Source: DATGEP01 sp035310125 (GTDB lineage Bacteria > Chloroflexota > Ktedonobacteria > Ktedonobacterales > JADMIN01). Taken from it: a stretch of 33,791 nucleotides of DNA. The notes beneath the pieces are model-generated. The model made no database searches. It saw nothing but the letters and a program-made list of their open reading frames with translations, and was not told the origin of the DNA. The DNA is taken from positions 1 through 33,791 of the forward strand of contig DATGEP010000093.1 of assembly GCA_035310125.1 (NCBI GenBank). Reading direction: 5' to 3'. The position numbers were made by a program, and so were the translations under genes. Positions 8,236 to 15,297 of the stretch are shown piece after piece (the stretch's first letter is position 1; the number at the start of each line of letters is the position of its first letter).

Positions 8236-9267
8236 TTACTCCATGACAACCACAGAGCGAATGCCGCGACCGGCACGTAGCGTATCGAGACCCGTGTTGA
8301 TCTGGTCAAGCGGGAAACGCGCCGTGACGAGGGAGGCAATCTCGATACGGCCCGCGCGGGCAAGCTCAAGCACACGGGGATAGTCAACTGGGCGACAACC
8401 GAGGCTGCCGCGAATCTCCATCTCGCGATACATCACACGCCCAGCGTTGAGCGCCACCTCGTGATCGCTGTAGCCGACGACGACGAGCCGCCCACCGGGG
8501 CGTAGCGTGCTAAACGCATCCTGGATCGTAGCTGGGTTGCCGATCGCCTCGATGGCGATATCGGCGCCCGCGCCGGACGTGAGCTTGCGGACTGCTCTGG
8601 CGACTCCCGCGGACTCTTGTTTCGGGTTGATGACCGCCGTCGCTCCCAGCCGGCGCGCATGATCCAGCTTCTCCTCCGAGATATCTACGGCAATGACAAT
8701 ACCGCCAGCCAGCCGCGCAAACTGTACGATGTTCAGCCCGACACCCCCGCAGCCAACGACCACGACCGTATCGCCTGGCCGCACTTCGGCACGGTTCTTT
8801 ACGGCATGGTACGGCGTCGTCACGGCGTCCGCGATGATACACCCTTCAATCAGCGGGATCTCGTCGGGCAGAACGAAAACATCCTTGGCGGGCGCCGCAA
8901 CAAACTCAGCGTATGCGCCATCCACGTCATTGCCAAACATGCGCATGTGGAGACAGATGTTTTCCCGCCCAGTACGGCAGGCGAAGCACGTACCGCAGGG
9001 GAGCACGGCCGGCAGCAGCACGCGATCGCCTGTCTTCACATTCGTTACACTCGCGCCCACCTGCGCTACGATACCCGTGGCCTCATGCCCGAGGATCAGC
9101 GGCGGTCGCTTGGCCGTTGGGACGCCATGATCCAGATAATGGAGGTCGGTGTGGCACAGACCGCACGCGGCAACGCGCACCAGAATCTCGTCGCGATTGG
9201 GCGACGGCTCCGGCCAGTCCTGCACCCGCAGCGGTGCGTTCGGCTCATAAAAGATCGCGGCTCGCAT
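8236..9267 (-). CDS. had: 6-hydroxycyclohex-1-ene-1-carbonyl-CoA dehydrogenase
   Basis: A 343-residue zinc-containing medium-chain dehydrogenase. Catalytic zinc residues are C38 (GLCHTD) and H61-E62 (GHEATG); a structural zinc site is C91, C94, C97, C105 (CGTCFACRTGRENIC). The Rossmann motif is VVGCGGVGLN, and the acidic residue after the next strand (AVDIS) predicts NAD+. The substrate follows from context, since the gene lies between dch and oah as in known benzoyl-CoA operons; sequence alone would only say alcohol dehydrogenase. ATG 9267 has GGAG 7 nt upstream. The 22-nt gap to oah and 17-nt gap to dch suggest one transcript. Confidence 0.85.
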   Translation of the reverse strand: MRAAIFYEPNAPLRVQDWPEPSPNRDEILVRVAACGLCHTDLHYLDHGVPTAKRPPLILGHEATGIVAQVGASVTNVKTGDRVLLPAVLPCGTCFACRTGRENICLHMRMFGNDVDGAYAEFVAAPAKDVFVLPDEIPLIEGCIIADAVTTPYHAVKNRAEVRPGDTVVVVGCGGVGLNIVQFARLAGGIVIAVDISEEKLDHARRLGATAVINPKQESAGVARAVRKLTSGAGADIAIEAIGNPATIQDAFSTLRPGGRLVVVGYSDHEVALNAGRVMYREMEIRGSLGCRPVDYPRVLELARAGRIEIASLVTARFPLDQINTGLDTLRAGRGIRSVVVME

Positions 9268-9290
9268 GGGATTCTCCGTATCTCAGACTT

Positions 9291-10262
9291 CTAGCGCGCG
9301 GCGGACTGGTCGAGCTGGGCACCGCAGCGGCCACAGAAGGCGAAGTCCGCGGGGATGCCAGTGGCGGCGCACGATGGGCAGGTCTGGTTGTATGGACCCC
9401 AGACGAACTCGCTTGATCCTCCACTCGCCGCGCGCTGGCGAATGTCGAGATGGCCGGGGCGGCGCTTCTCGACAAAGGCGTGCATGCCCTCGTAAGGTTC
9501 CAGCGAGGTGTAATGAAGCGCCAGCCACTCGCGAGCATGGCCAGCGGTTTGGGACCAGGCAAAATCCTTCCAGAAGTTGGTCTGCTGCTTGGTGTAGCGT
9601 AAGCATTCGGGGAATTTATCTACGAGCTTGGCGACCATGGTGGCAACCGCATCATCCAGCGCCGCGGAGGGCACGACCTGATTCACCAGTCCCCAATCGC
9701 GCGCTTTATTCGCGTCTATCCATTCGCAGAGATAGAGAATCTCGCGCGCCCGACGGTCGCCGACGATAATCGGCAGCCATTGGGTCGCGCCACCCGCCGC
9801 GACGCTCCCCACCTCAGCCCCGACCTGGCGGATGCGCACGTGATCGGCGGCGATTGCCAGATCGCACGCCATATTCAGCTCATTGCCACCACCGACAACC
9901 ATCCCATTGAGGCGCGCGATGGTCGGCTTACCGATGTTGCGGAGCATGTCCAGGCACTCGATGAAGACGCCCATCCATTTCCAGTAGTCATGCGGGCGCT
10001 CGGTGTACTCGTCGGCATACTCTTTCACGTCGCCACCAGTGCAGAAGGCTGTATCGCCCGCGCCGGTGAGCACCACCACCGCCACGCTGTCATCCCAGGC
10101 GGCGTCGCGGAATGCTTGCGTCATCTCTTGAAGCGTGCGGTAGGTGTACGAGTTATACTTGTCGGGACGGTTCATGGTAACCGTCGCCGTCCAATCGCGC
10201 TTGCTGTAGAGAATCTCCTGGAAACCGAAGGATTCAGGATCTTTTCCGGGGAAGTTTGTCAT
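9291..10262 (-). CDS. oah: 6-oxocyclohex-1-ene-1-carbonyl-CoA hydrolase with C-terminal zinc ribbon
   Basis: A 323-residue crotonase-fold enzyme. The stretch DKYNSYT (about 34-40), AFCTGGDVKEYADEY (about 73-87), GKPTIARLNGMVVGGGNE (111-128) and VGSVAAGGATQWLP (151-164) match Oah, which opens the ring to 3-hydroxypimelyl-CoA. Two features are odd: it lacks an insertion of about 45 residues found after the VVP segment in the Thauera protein, and residues 295-313 form a CPSC...CGRC zinc-ribbon tail that I do not know from other Oah proteins. ATG 10262 has GAGG about 8 nt upstream and overlaps the preceding gene's stop (ATGA). A divergent enoyl-CoA hydratase is the alternative; context favours Oah. 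Confidence 0.8.
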   Translation of the reverse strand: MTNFPGKDPESFGFQEILYSKRDWTATVTMNRPDKYNSYTYRTLQEMTQAFRDAAWDDSVAVVVLTGAGDTAFCTGGDVKEYADEYTERPHDYWKWMGVFIECLDMLRNIGKPTIARLNGMVVGGGNELNMACDLAIAADHVRIRQVGAEVGSVAAGGATQWLPIIVGDRRAREILYLCEWIDANKARDWGLVNQVVPSAALDDAVATMVAKLVDKFPECLRYTKQQTNFWKDFAWSQTAGHAREWLALHYTSLEPYEGMHAFVEKRRPGHLDIRQRAASGGSSEFVWGPYNQTCPSCAATGIPADFAFCGRCGAQLDQSAAR

Positions 10263-10537
10263 CCGATTTGCCTCTCTGCCGCTCTCGCACTCGCGTTTGC
10301 GAGCACTGGGCGCGTGTAGATGGTGCGCGCCAATGTCATCACAAAACACTGCTCGCATCCTGCTGTGGGCGCCGCCTCCTCTGAGCCGCGTTCCGCCGGC
10401 TCAAGTCGGATCTGATATCCGAGCCCACGGTAGAGCTCGATAGCTTCGTCCAACCGGGCACCGATGGCGGTGAACCGGCGCGTCCAGCCATTGCGCTCGA
10501 GCAAGGGATCGCGCTCCTCTGGCTCGACCTGACTCAT
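10259..10537 (-). CDS. Small conserved-looking protein with GCxxC motif, function unknown
   Basis: A 92-residue protein I do not recognise with certainty. The N-terminal half (RRFTAIGARLDEAIELYRGLGY) looks like a short beta strand followed by an amphipathic helix. Residues 59-63 are GCEQC (C60, C63), a possible metal or redox site, followed by a VMTLARTIYTR strand. The start ATG 10537 overlaps the stop of the acetyltransferase gene (ATGA), with GAGGG about 7 nt upstream, and its own stop overlaps the oah start in the same way. This three-gene coupling and the intact frame make it a real gene despite its size. Placement suggests a role in the benzoyl-CoA pathway, unproven. Confidence 0.75.
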   Translation of the reverse strand: MSQVEPEERDPLLERNGWTRRFTAIGARLDEAIELYRGLGYQIRLEPAERGSEEAAPTAGCEQCFVMTLARTIYTRPVLANASARAAERQIG

Positions 10538-11037
10538 GTGCTTTCCCTCTCGCCGTCGCCACAGCGCACTCGCAGCGGTACCGTCTGCGCGAGGCTGAAA
10601 CCGATCGAAGCGAAGAACTTGAGCATGTCCCATGCGTTCCAGTTCACGAGCGTGTACACGTCCCGCGCGCCACGTATCGCGCTCTCGGAGACAAATGCGC
10701 TCGCGAGCTGCTGCCCGATGCCGCGTCGTTGCCCGTTTGGATGGACGGCGATCGAGTCCACCAACGCGGTCACTTCGGTGAAGCCGAACTCGCCGTGGGT
10801 GAGCGTTCCCATGATGAAGCCCACGATGCCGCCGCCGTCCTCGGCTGCAATGCCGATTGTGTGGCTTGCCGGCTCGCACCAGTCAGATGCGGCGAATCGT
10901 CGCTCAAAGTACGCGCGCCTCGGCTCACCGAACACGTGCGCATCGAGCTGGACCACGGCATCCAAATCGTCGGGCCGCAATGTGCGGATCGTGGTGCGCG
11001 TGCGCTCGGCGACATGCGGAGAATGGCGCATGACCAT
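10534..11037 (-). CDS. GNAT-family N-acetyltransferase, first gene of the benzoyl-CoA operon
   Basis: A 167-residue GNAT protein. The acetyl-CoA-binding motif A is clear: VDSIAVHPNGQRRGIGQQLASAF contains the Q/RxxGxG/A loop as QRRGIG, preceded by the beta-4 strand, and a late VNWNAWDMLKFFASIGF gives motif B. Substrate unknown. In Rhodopseudomonas palustris one benzoate-cluster GNAT (BadL) acetylates aminobenzoates to make an inducer, and others acetylate benzoate-CoA ligase, so a regulatory role is a reasonable guess. I chose ATG 11037 with GGGAG 9-10 nt upstream; ATG 11031 or TTG 11070 are alternatives. It is the head of the operon, divergent from the regulator at 11287. Confidence 0.82.
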   Translation of the reverse strand: MVMRHSPHVAERTRTTIRTLRPDDLDAVVQLDAHVFGEPRRAYFERRFAASDWCEPASHTIGIAAEDGGGIVGFIMGTLTHGEFGFTEVTALVDSIAVHPNGQRRGIGQQLASAFVSESAIRGARDVYTLVNWNAWDMLKFFASIGFSLAQTVPLRVRCGDGEREST

Positions 11038-11083
11038 AACTGGTGTTCTCCCGTCGCTATTGGGTCGCAATTGGTATTGGGAG

Positions 11084-11132
11084 ACACAATGCCATAGGTT
11101 TGTATGGAAGATATGGCGTGAAATGTTTCGAA
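11084..11132 (-). promoter_or_regulatory. Possible CRP-type operator and promoter of the benzoyl-CoA operon
   Basis: Read towards the operon, 11132-11117 is TTCGAAACATTTCACG, matching 8 of the 12 positions shared by the two nar operators. A weak -10, TATGGC, at 11096-11091 would put the start near 11084 and the operator centre at about -40.5. The core TTTCGAAA is also self-palindromic. This is weaker than the two nar sites and could be chance. Confidence 0.3.
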
Positions 11133-11145
11133 AATGTAAAGTTCC

Positions 11146-11174
11146 TTGACGGCTGAATCACGCGCACATATACT
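11146..11174 (+). promoter_or_regulatory. Sigma-70-type promoter for the PAS regulator
   Basis: TTGACG at 11146-11151, a 17-nt spacer, and TATACT at 11169-11174. The predicted start point is near 11181, giving a leader of about 105 nt before ATG 11287. It runs opposite to the benzoyl-CoA operon. Confidence 0.65.
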
Positions 11175-11286
11175 GCTATACGACGCGAGCCTGAATAGGA
11201 TCGAAGGCATATGATCGCGTGGCACGGTGTTGCGAGTGCGTTGATCGTCAGCGCCGCCCTTCCGGCGAGTACGGAGCGAATCGCCT

Positions 11287-12444
11287 ATGCCAGCGCAGGC
11301 CGAGGTTTCACGTCCTCTTATCCTCGTGGCGCACCATGTTCCCGGCAGCGTCGGATTGCTGCGGTCGCTGCTCGAGCGCGAGGGTTATGCCGTGCTTTGC
11401 GCCTATAACGGGCGAGTGGCGCATCAGCTCATCCGGCAGCATCAGCCGGCTCTTCTGCTTCTCGATCAGGCGCTAACGCTCGTGGATGGGCTGGAGCTAT
11501 GCCGCGCCCTTCGGCACGAAGGCGATACACCCGCGATCTTCATTCTGAGCGACCATGCTGATGAGCTGAATAAACTGCTCGCTTTCAGCGCGGGTGCGGA
11601 CGACTATCTACAGCTCCCCATGCATCCACGCGAGCTGCTTGCGCGGGTGACGGTGGCGCTGCGCCGGACTACGAGTCCAGGAGGCGGCGCACGGTCGGTT
11701 ATGCGTCGCGGCAGTATCGAGCTGGATCCCGAACAGCGCCAGGTACGCGCCGCGGGCCAACAGGTGTCGCTGACTTCATTAGAGTATGAGCTGCTTGTGG
11801 TCTTCGCGCGGAATCCTGGACGCGTGTTTTCACGCGACGATCTGCTCACCCGGCTTGGCGGCTTCTTGCGGGGCGCTCCGCTCGACCGCACCGTAGACAT
11901 CCATGTAAGCAATCTGCGCCGCAAGCTGCGGCAGGCAATGGGCGAGAAAGCGCCTATTGAGACTGTGCGTGGGGTCGGCTACCGGCTTCGTATCGAGCCG
12001 GTGGAAGGCGGCTCAACGGTCCAGACACGTGAGGACACCGGCGCCGCCAGCATGGAACGCCTGGCGCTAGCAGCGCTTGAGCGCGCCCCAATGCCACTAC
12101 TCGTGCTCTCGCCGGACCGCACCGTACTGCTCTACAACGCGGCGGCTCAGCATTTGTGTGGCTGGGCGGCTGAGGAGGTCGCGAAACAGGTCAAGTGCTA
12201 CAGCCTGCTGGGATGTCATAACAGCGATGGCACAATGCTCTGTCATGACTTGTGCCCAATGCGGGTGGCGATACGTAATGGCATCAGCGACCAGCAGGCG
12301 CACTATATGATCACGCTCAAGGATGGGCGAGAGTTGCCGGTTATGGCGCACTACACCCGCCTGAGCGACGCTGGAATCCAGAGCGACTGCGTGCTGCTCG
12401 TTCTTCAGCCGGAACGCCGCGAACCCGCCCACGAGATGACGTGA
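11287..12444 (+). CDS. OmpR-like regulator: degenerate receiver, winged helix and Cys-rich PAS domain
   Basis: A 385-residue protein with three parts. Residues 10-130 are a receiver fold with Asp60 kept (LLLLD), but the acidic pair that binds Mg2+ is replaced (LILVAHHVPG) and the conserved lysine of the K-P motif is lost (DDYLQLPM), so phosphorylation is doubtful. Residues about 145-240 are an OmpR/PhoB winged helix (LTSLEYELLVVFARNPGRVFS... HVSNLRRKL... VRGVGYRL). Residues about 258-375 are a PAS domain (APMPLLVLSPDRTVLLYN) with four clustered cysteines in a C-x5-C-x7-C-x3-CP pattern (CYSLLGC...LCHDLCP). Having the sensor C-terminal on the regulator is unusual. Its divergent position suggests it controls the benzoyl-CoA operon, perhaps sensing redox or an aromatic ligand (inference). 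GGAG lies 10 nt before the start. Confidence 0.85.
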   Translation: MPAQAEVSRPLILVAHHVPGSVGLLRSLLEREGYAVLCAYNGRVAHQLIRQHQPALLLLDQALTLVDGLELCRALRHEGDTPAIFILSDHADELNKLLAFSAGADDYLQLPMHPRELLARVTVALRRTTSPGGGARSVMRRGSIELDPEQRQVRAAGQQVSLTSLEYELLVVFARNPGRVFSRDDLLTRLGGFLRGAPLDRTVDIHVSNLRRKLRQAMGEKAPIETVRGVGYRLRIEPVEGGSTVQTREDTGAASMERLALAALERAPMPLLVLSPDRTVLLYNAAAQHLCGWAAEEVAKQVKCYSLLGCHNSDGTMLCHDLCPMRVAIRNGISDQQAHYMITLKDGRELPVMAHYTRLSDAGIQSDCVLLVLQPERREPAHEMT

Positions 12445-12586
12445 GCGCGAAGGAGCAAACGGTGCGCATGGTATTCCCGCTCAGCTCAATACGTCAACTC
12501 CGGGTGAGCCCGCACTGTCAGGCCCAAGTGAGGTGGTCCGGCGACTTGCGCGCGTGTTGCTACTGATATTGGCATTGATTACTAAA

Positions 12587-12638
12587 GGTGGCGCGGACAA
12601 GCATGTCCGCGCGGGCCGGCAGGAATGCCGGCCCCACC
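12587..12638. repeat. REP-like double palindrome after the PAS regulator
   Basis: Two adjacent perfect 9-bp hairpins: GCGCGGACA/TGTCCGCGC with an AGCA loop (12591-12612), and GGGCCGGCA/TGCCGGCCC with a GGAA loop (12613-12634). GGTG and CACC flank them and can pair. The layout is that of repeated extragenic palindromes. It sits between the convergent regulator and malic enzyme genes and could act as a terminator. The remainder of 12445-12669 holds nothing recognisable. Confidence 0.65.
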
Positions 12639-12669
12639 AGGTCGCTTGGTTGAGCGCTTGCCACCGACA

Positions 12670-14397
12670 TCAGTAGCTGTGTTGCCTCTGCCGGATCAGC
12701 CAGACATAGCGCGGCTTCCACATCGCGGCAGTTATGCGCTTCTCCATCTCATCGGGCGCATACGAGGGCGCCACGCCCGCGTGTTGCGCGGCATGCGCAA
12801 CCGCAATCGCGACCCGACGCGAGACCTCACGCACATCTTCGATGGCTGGATACAGAGACGCCGTCGGATTCTGTCGCGCGGGTGAGCACGCGCTGAGCGC
12901 CTGGGCTGCCGCGACGAACATGTCCTGCGTCACGAACCGCGCGCCGGATGCCAGGATTCCCAGGCCCATTCCTGGGAAGATGAACATATTATTGCACTGC
13001 CCAATAGGTATCACACGGTTGGCGAATGTCACGTCTGGGTAGGGGCTGCCCGTCGCGATCAGCGCGCGACCGTCGGTCCACGCGACGAGATCAGCCGGCG
13101 AGGCCTCGCTCTTGGCGGTTGGATTGGAGAGTGGAAAGATGATAGGGCGCTGTACGTGCCGTGCCATCTCGCGCACGATCCTTTCGGTGAAGGCGGCGGG
13201 CTCGGCAGCCGTGCCGATCAAGATGGTGGGATGCACATGCGCTACGACGTCTTCCAGATTAGGGTGTCCTCCACTGGAGGATGTCATCGCACCATGCGTC
13301 CACGGCTGCGCGTACAACCGCTTCGTGTCGTCGAGATCCTGCCGCCCGGTGTGTACAAGCCCATGCCGGTCAATCAACCAGATAGTCGCCCGCGCCTGCT
13401 CTTCGGTCAGGCCGTCGAGCTGCATAGCGGCCACGCACTGCTCGGCAATCCCGGTGGCGGCTGAGCCCGCACCGAGAATTACTATCCGCTGAGCAATCAG
13501 TCGAGACCCAGCAACCGCAATCGCGGTCAGCAGCCCAGCGAGGGCTACAGCGCCGGTTCCCTGGATGTCGTCGTTGAAGGTACAAAGCTGGTGTTGGTAC
13601 CGCTGTAACAGCCGCCTGGCATTGCCTTTGCCAAAATCCTCCCACTGAAGCAGCACATGCGGAAACGCACGCTGGACAGACCGCACGAATACCTCGATGA
13701 AATCGTCATACGCCTGGCCGCGTATTCGATGGTGATGCCATCCCAAATAGAGAGGATCCCTGAGCAGCTCTTCGTTGTCAGTCCCTACATCCAGGACAAT
13801 GGGCAGCGTAGTTGCGGGATGAATGCCAGCGCAAAGTGTGTAGAGCGCAAGTTTTCCTATCGGGATTTCCATGCCGCCAATCCCCAGATCGCCCAGACCA
13901 AGGATACGCTCGCCATCGGTGACGACGATGACACGAGTGTCTCCTGCTGACGGCGCGTGTGACAGGATAGTATCGGTTTCACTCTGGTCTGGATAGGCGA
14001 TGTACAGCCCGCGGGGCCGCCGATAGATGTGGCTGTAGTTCTGACAGGCGAGGCCGACGGTTGGCGTATAGACAATCGGGCTCATCTCGCGGATATGGGT
14101 TTCCAACAGACGATAGAACAGTATCTCGTTACGGTCGTGCAGCGATGCGAGAAAAATGTAGCGTTCCAGATCGCTTTGCTTGCGGCTGTAGTTTTCGTAT
14201 GTGCGTGCAAGCTGCTCTTCCATGGGCGCAACATGCGGTGGTAAGAGGCCGAGCAAACCCAGCTCACGCCGTTCCTCTTCCGAGAAGGCGCTGCCTTTAT
14301 TCAGCAGCGGAGATTCGAGCAAGCATTGGCCCGTCAACGAAGTGGCATGTGTCTGAGCTTCCGATTCAGGCGCAGCCTCCGGCGCTGCATCGTTCAT
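12670..14397 (-). CDS. maeA: NAD-dependent malic enzyme
   Basis: A 575-residue malic enzyme of the large (SfcA/MaeA) class, which converts malate to pyruvate and CO2 with NAD(P)+. Motifs in order: MSPIVYTPTVGLACQNYSHIYR with the catalytic tyrosine, RGLYIAY, GERILGLGDLGIGGMEIPIGK, the malate and metal region LPIVLDVGTDNEELL, LQWEDFGKGNA, the divalent-metal segment FNDDIQGTGAVALAGLL, and the Rossmann motif GAGSAATGIAEQ. The length is normal. I chose ATG 14397 (GGAG 6 nt upstream) over ATG 14409, where AGGAA touches the start. The cofactor cannot be settled here; this class is usually NAD-linked. It stands alone and may feed pyruvate and reductant from C4 acids. Confidence 0.92.
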   Translation of the reverse strand: MNDAAPEAAPESEAQTHATSLTGQCLLESPLLNKGSAFSEEERRELGLLGLLPPHVAPMEEQLARTYENYSRKQSDLERYIFLASLHDRNEILFYRLLETHIREMSPIVYTPTVGLACQNYSHIYRRPRGLYIAYPDQSETDTILSHAPSAGDTRVIVVTDGERILGLGDLGIGGMEIPIGKLALYTLCAGIHPATTLPIVLDVGTDNEELLRDPLYLGWHHHRIRGQAYDDFIEVFVRSVQRAFPHVLLQWEDFGKGNARRLLQRYQHQLCTFNDDIQGTGAVALAGLLTAIAVAGSRLIAQRIVILGAGSAATGIAEQCVAAMQLDGLTEEQARATIWLIDRHGLVHTGRQDLDDTKRLYAQPWTHGAMTSSSGGHPNLEDVVAHVHPTILIGTAAEPAAFTERIVREMARHVQRPIIFPLSNPTAKSEASPADLVAWTDGRALIATGSPYPDVTFANRVIPIGQCNNMFIFPGMGLGILASGARFVTQDMFVAAAQALSACSPARQNPTASLYPAIEDVREVSRRVAIAVAHAAQHAGVAPSYAPDEMEKRITAAMWKPRYVWLIRQRQHSY

Positions 14398-14459
14398 CCG
14401 AGTCTCCATTTCCTGAGTGATGGTCAGCCTGATGATGCGACCACTCGTTACACAGCGAT

Positions 14460-14482
14460 GTGTGAGGACAGAGTTATCACAC
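14460..14482. promoter_or_regulatory. Inverted repeat GTGTGA-N11-TCACAC upstream of malic enzyme
   Basis: A perfect 6-bp inverted repeat with TGTGA/TCACA halves, 63 bp before the malic enzyme start. The N11 spacing differs from the N6 spacing of the nar operators, so it is at best a different operator. No convincing -10 was found at a fitting distance on either strand. Confidence 0.25.
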
Positions 14483-14555
14483 GGCCAGGCACTTCCTGAC
14501 GTACCCGTTCCAGTGCATACGGTTTGCTTTATTGAACATGCGAGAGGAATATCTC

Positions 14556-14687
14556 ATGGCAATCACAGACATAACGTGCAATATCACAATGGGCGCGCAG
14601 TTTGATACGCCAGCGCCAGGATCTGCACCAGCGTGTTGCGACGCCGGTAAAGCCCGTAACATATATCATGCGGGACGCCCCTCATAA
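14556..14687 (+). CDS. Possible 43-residue peptide
   Basis: A short frame starting at ATG 14556 with AGAGGA 7-8 nt upstream and ending at TAA 14685-14687, directly before a strong 38-nt hairpin. The peptide contains a CC pair (residues 27-28) and a third cysteine at 8, with a proline/alanine-rich middle. I know no family for it. The case rests on ribosome site, length and the hairpin behind it; chance is still quite possible. It is divergent from malic enzyme. Confidence 0.3.
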   Translation: MAITDITCNITMGAQFDTPAPGSAPACCDAGKARNIYHAGRPS

Positions 14688-14692
14688 CACAC

Positions 14693-14730
14693 AGACAGGC
14701 TGCCAGGAGCGCGCTCCCAGCAGCCTGTCT
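14693..14730. terminator. 38-nt near-perfect hairpin
   Basis: Outer arms AGACAGGCTGC and GCAGCCTGTCT pair over 11 bp. A CA/CA mismatch follows, then an inner perfect palindrome GGAGCGCGCTCC. It starts 6 nt after the stop of the small frame at 14556. There is no U-tract on either strand. It may be a terminator for the short peptide gene or an operator. Of the long gap 14398-15297, 14731-14980 shows no gene I can support. Confidence 0.55.
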
Positions 14731-14982
14731 CACATCCAGCACGAGGGCGGAATGCACGAGCTCGAACGATGCCGCCCTTTCCAGTCCCGTTCCATCGAGC
14801 ACTCCCCGCATCTTCCCGGTCGCCAGCGTTTGCGGCAGCGACCGGGCGCGACGCTGCTGGTGCGGTCCCGACGGCCCATGCGTAGTCTGCATCTTCCCGC
14901 GCGCGAACTTTTAACAGCTCGTCATCATGCGCGGCGTTCTCGGGCGTGGTCATAGACCGGAGCAGTGTCTGTGTGCCCGCCT

Positions 14983-15090
14983 TTACGGGCGCGTCCCCTC
15001 CACCTGAATCACCATCCCTAGCACGCGGATTGGCATGCGGAAGAGCAGCAGCAGGAACGCTCTGATCTGCAGCAGAGTGCGTGTGATCAT
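14983..15090 (-). CDS. Possible 35-residue hydrophobic peptide
   Basis: ATG 15090 is preceded by AAGGAG at 8 nt spacing, a strong ribosome site for so short a frame. The peptide (MITRTLLQIR, then AFLLLLFRMPIRVLGMVIQV and a polar end) would form one hydrophobic, arginine-containing helix suited to the membrane. It lies about 200 nt behind the alcohol dehydrogenase gene on the same strand. No family recognised. Confidence 0.35.
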   Translation of the reverse strand: MITRTLLQIRAFLLLLFRMPIRVLGMVIQVEGTRP

Positions 15091-15297
15091 CGGTGATGCT
15101 CCTTTCCGCTGTCCCTTCTCATGGCTCGCCCCTGGCGGGAGATTCCTATTCGGTGGTGGGTGTTCGCCCAATCTCGCCACACGCCAGATTGGCATCAGGG
15201 GCTACTCACAACATGCCACACGGCATCGTTGAGAGCAAGAGCAAACGGCTCACAAAGGCATCACGCTTTCTCGCCGGAGGGGCGCGGTGGCGGGCAG

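Noticed and set aside
14460..14482. Taking the inverted repeat before malic enzyme as another member of the nar operator family
   Set aside because: Although TGTGA/TCACA halves are present, the spacing is N11 and no -10 lies at the class II distance in either direction.
14666..14953. Minus-strand frame of 95 codons, with an overlapping frame at 14584-14892
   Set aside because: The beginning looks protein-like, but there is no ribosome site, the frames compete, and one runs through the palindrome at 14693-14730. A decayed gene is possible but not supported.
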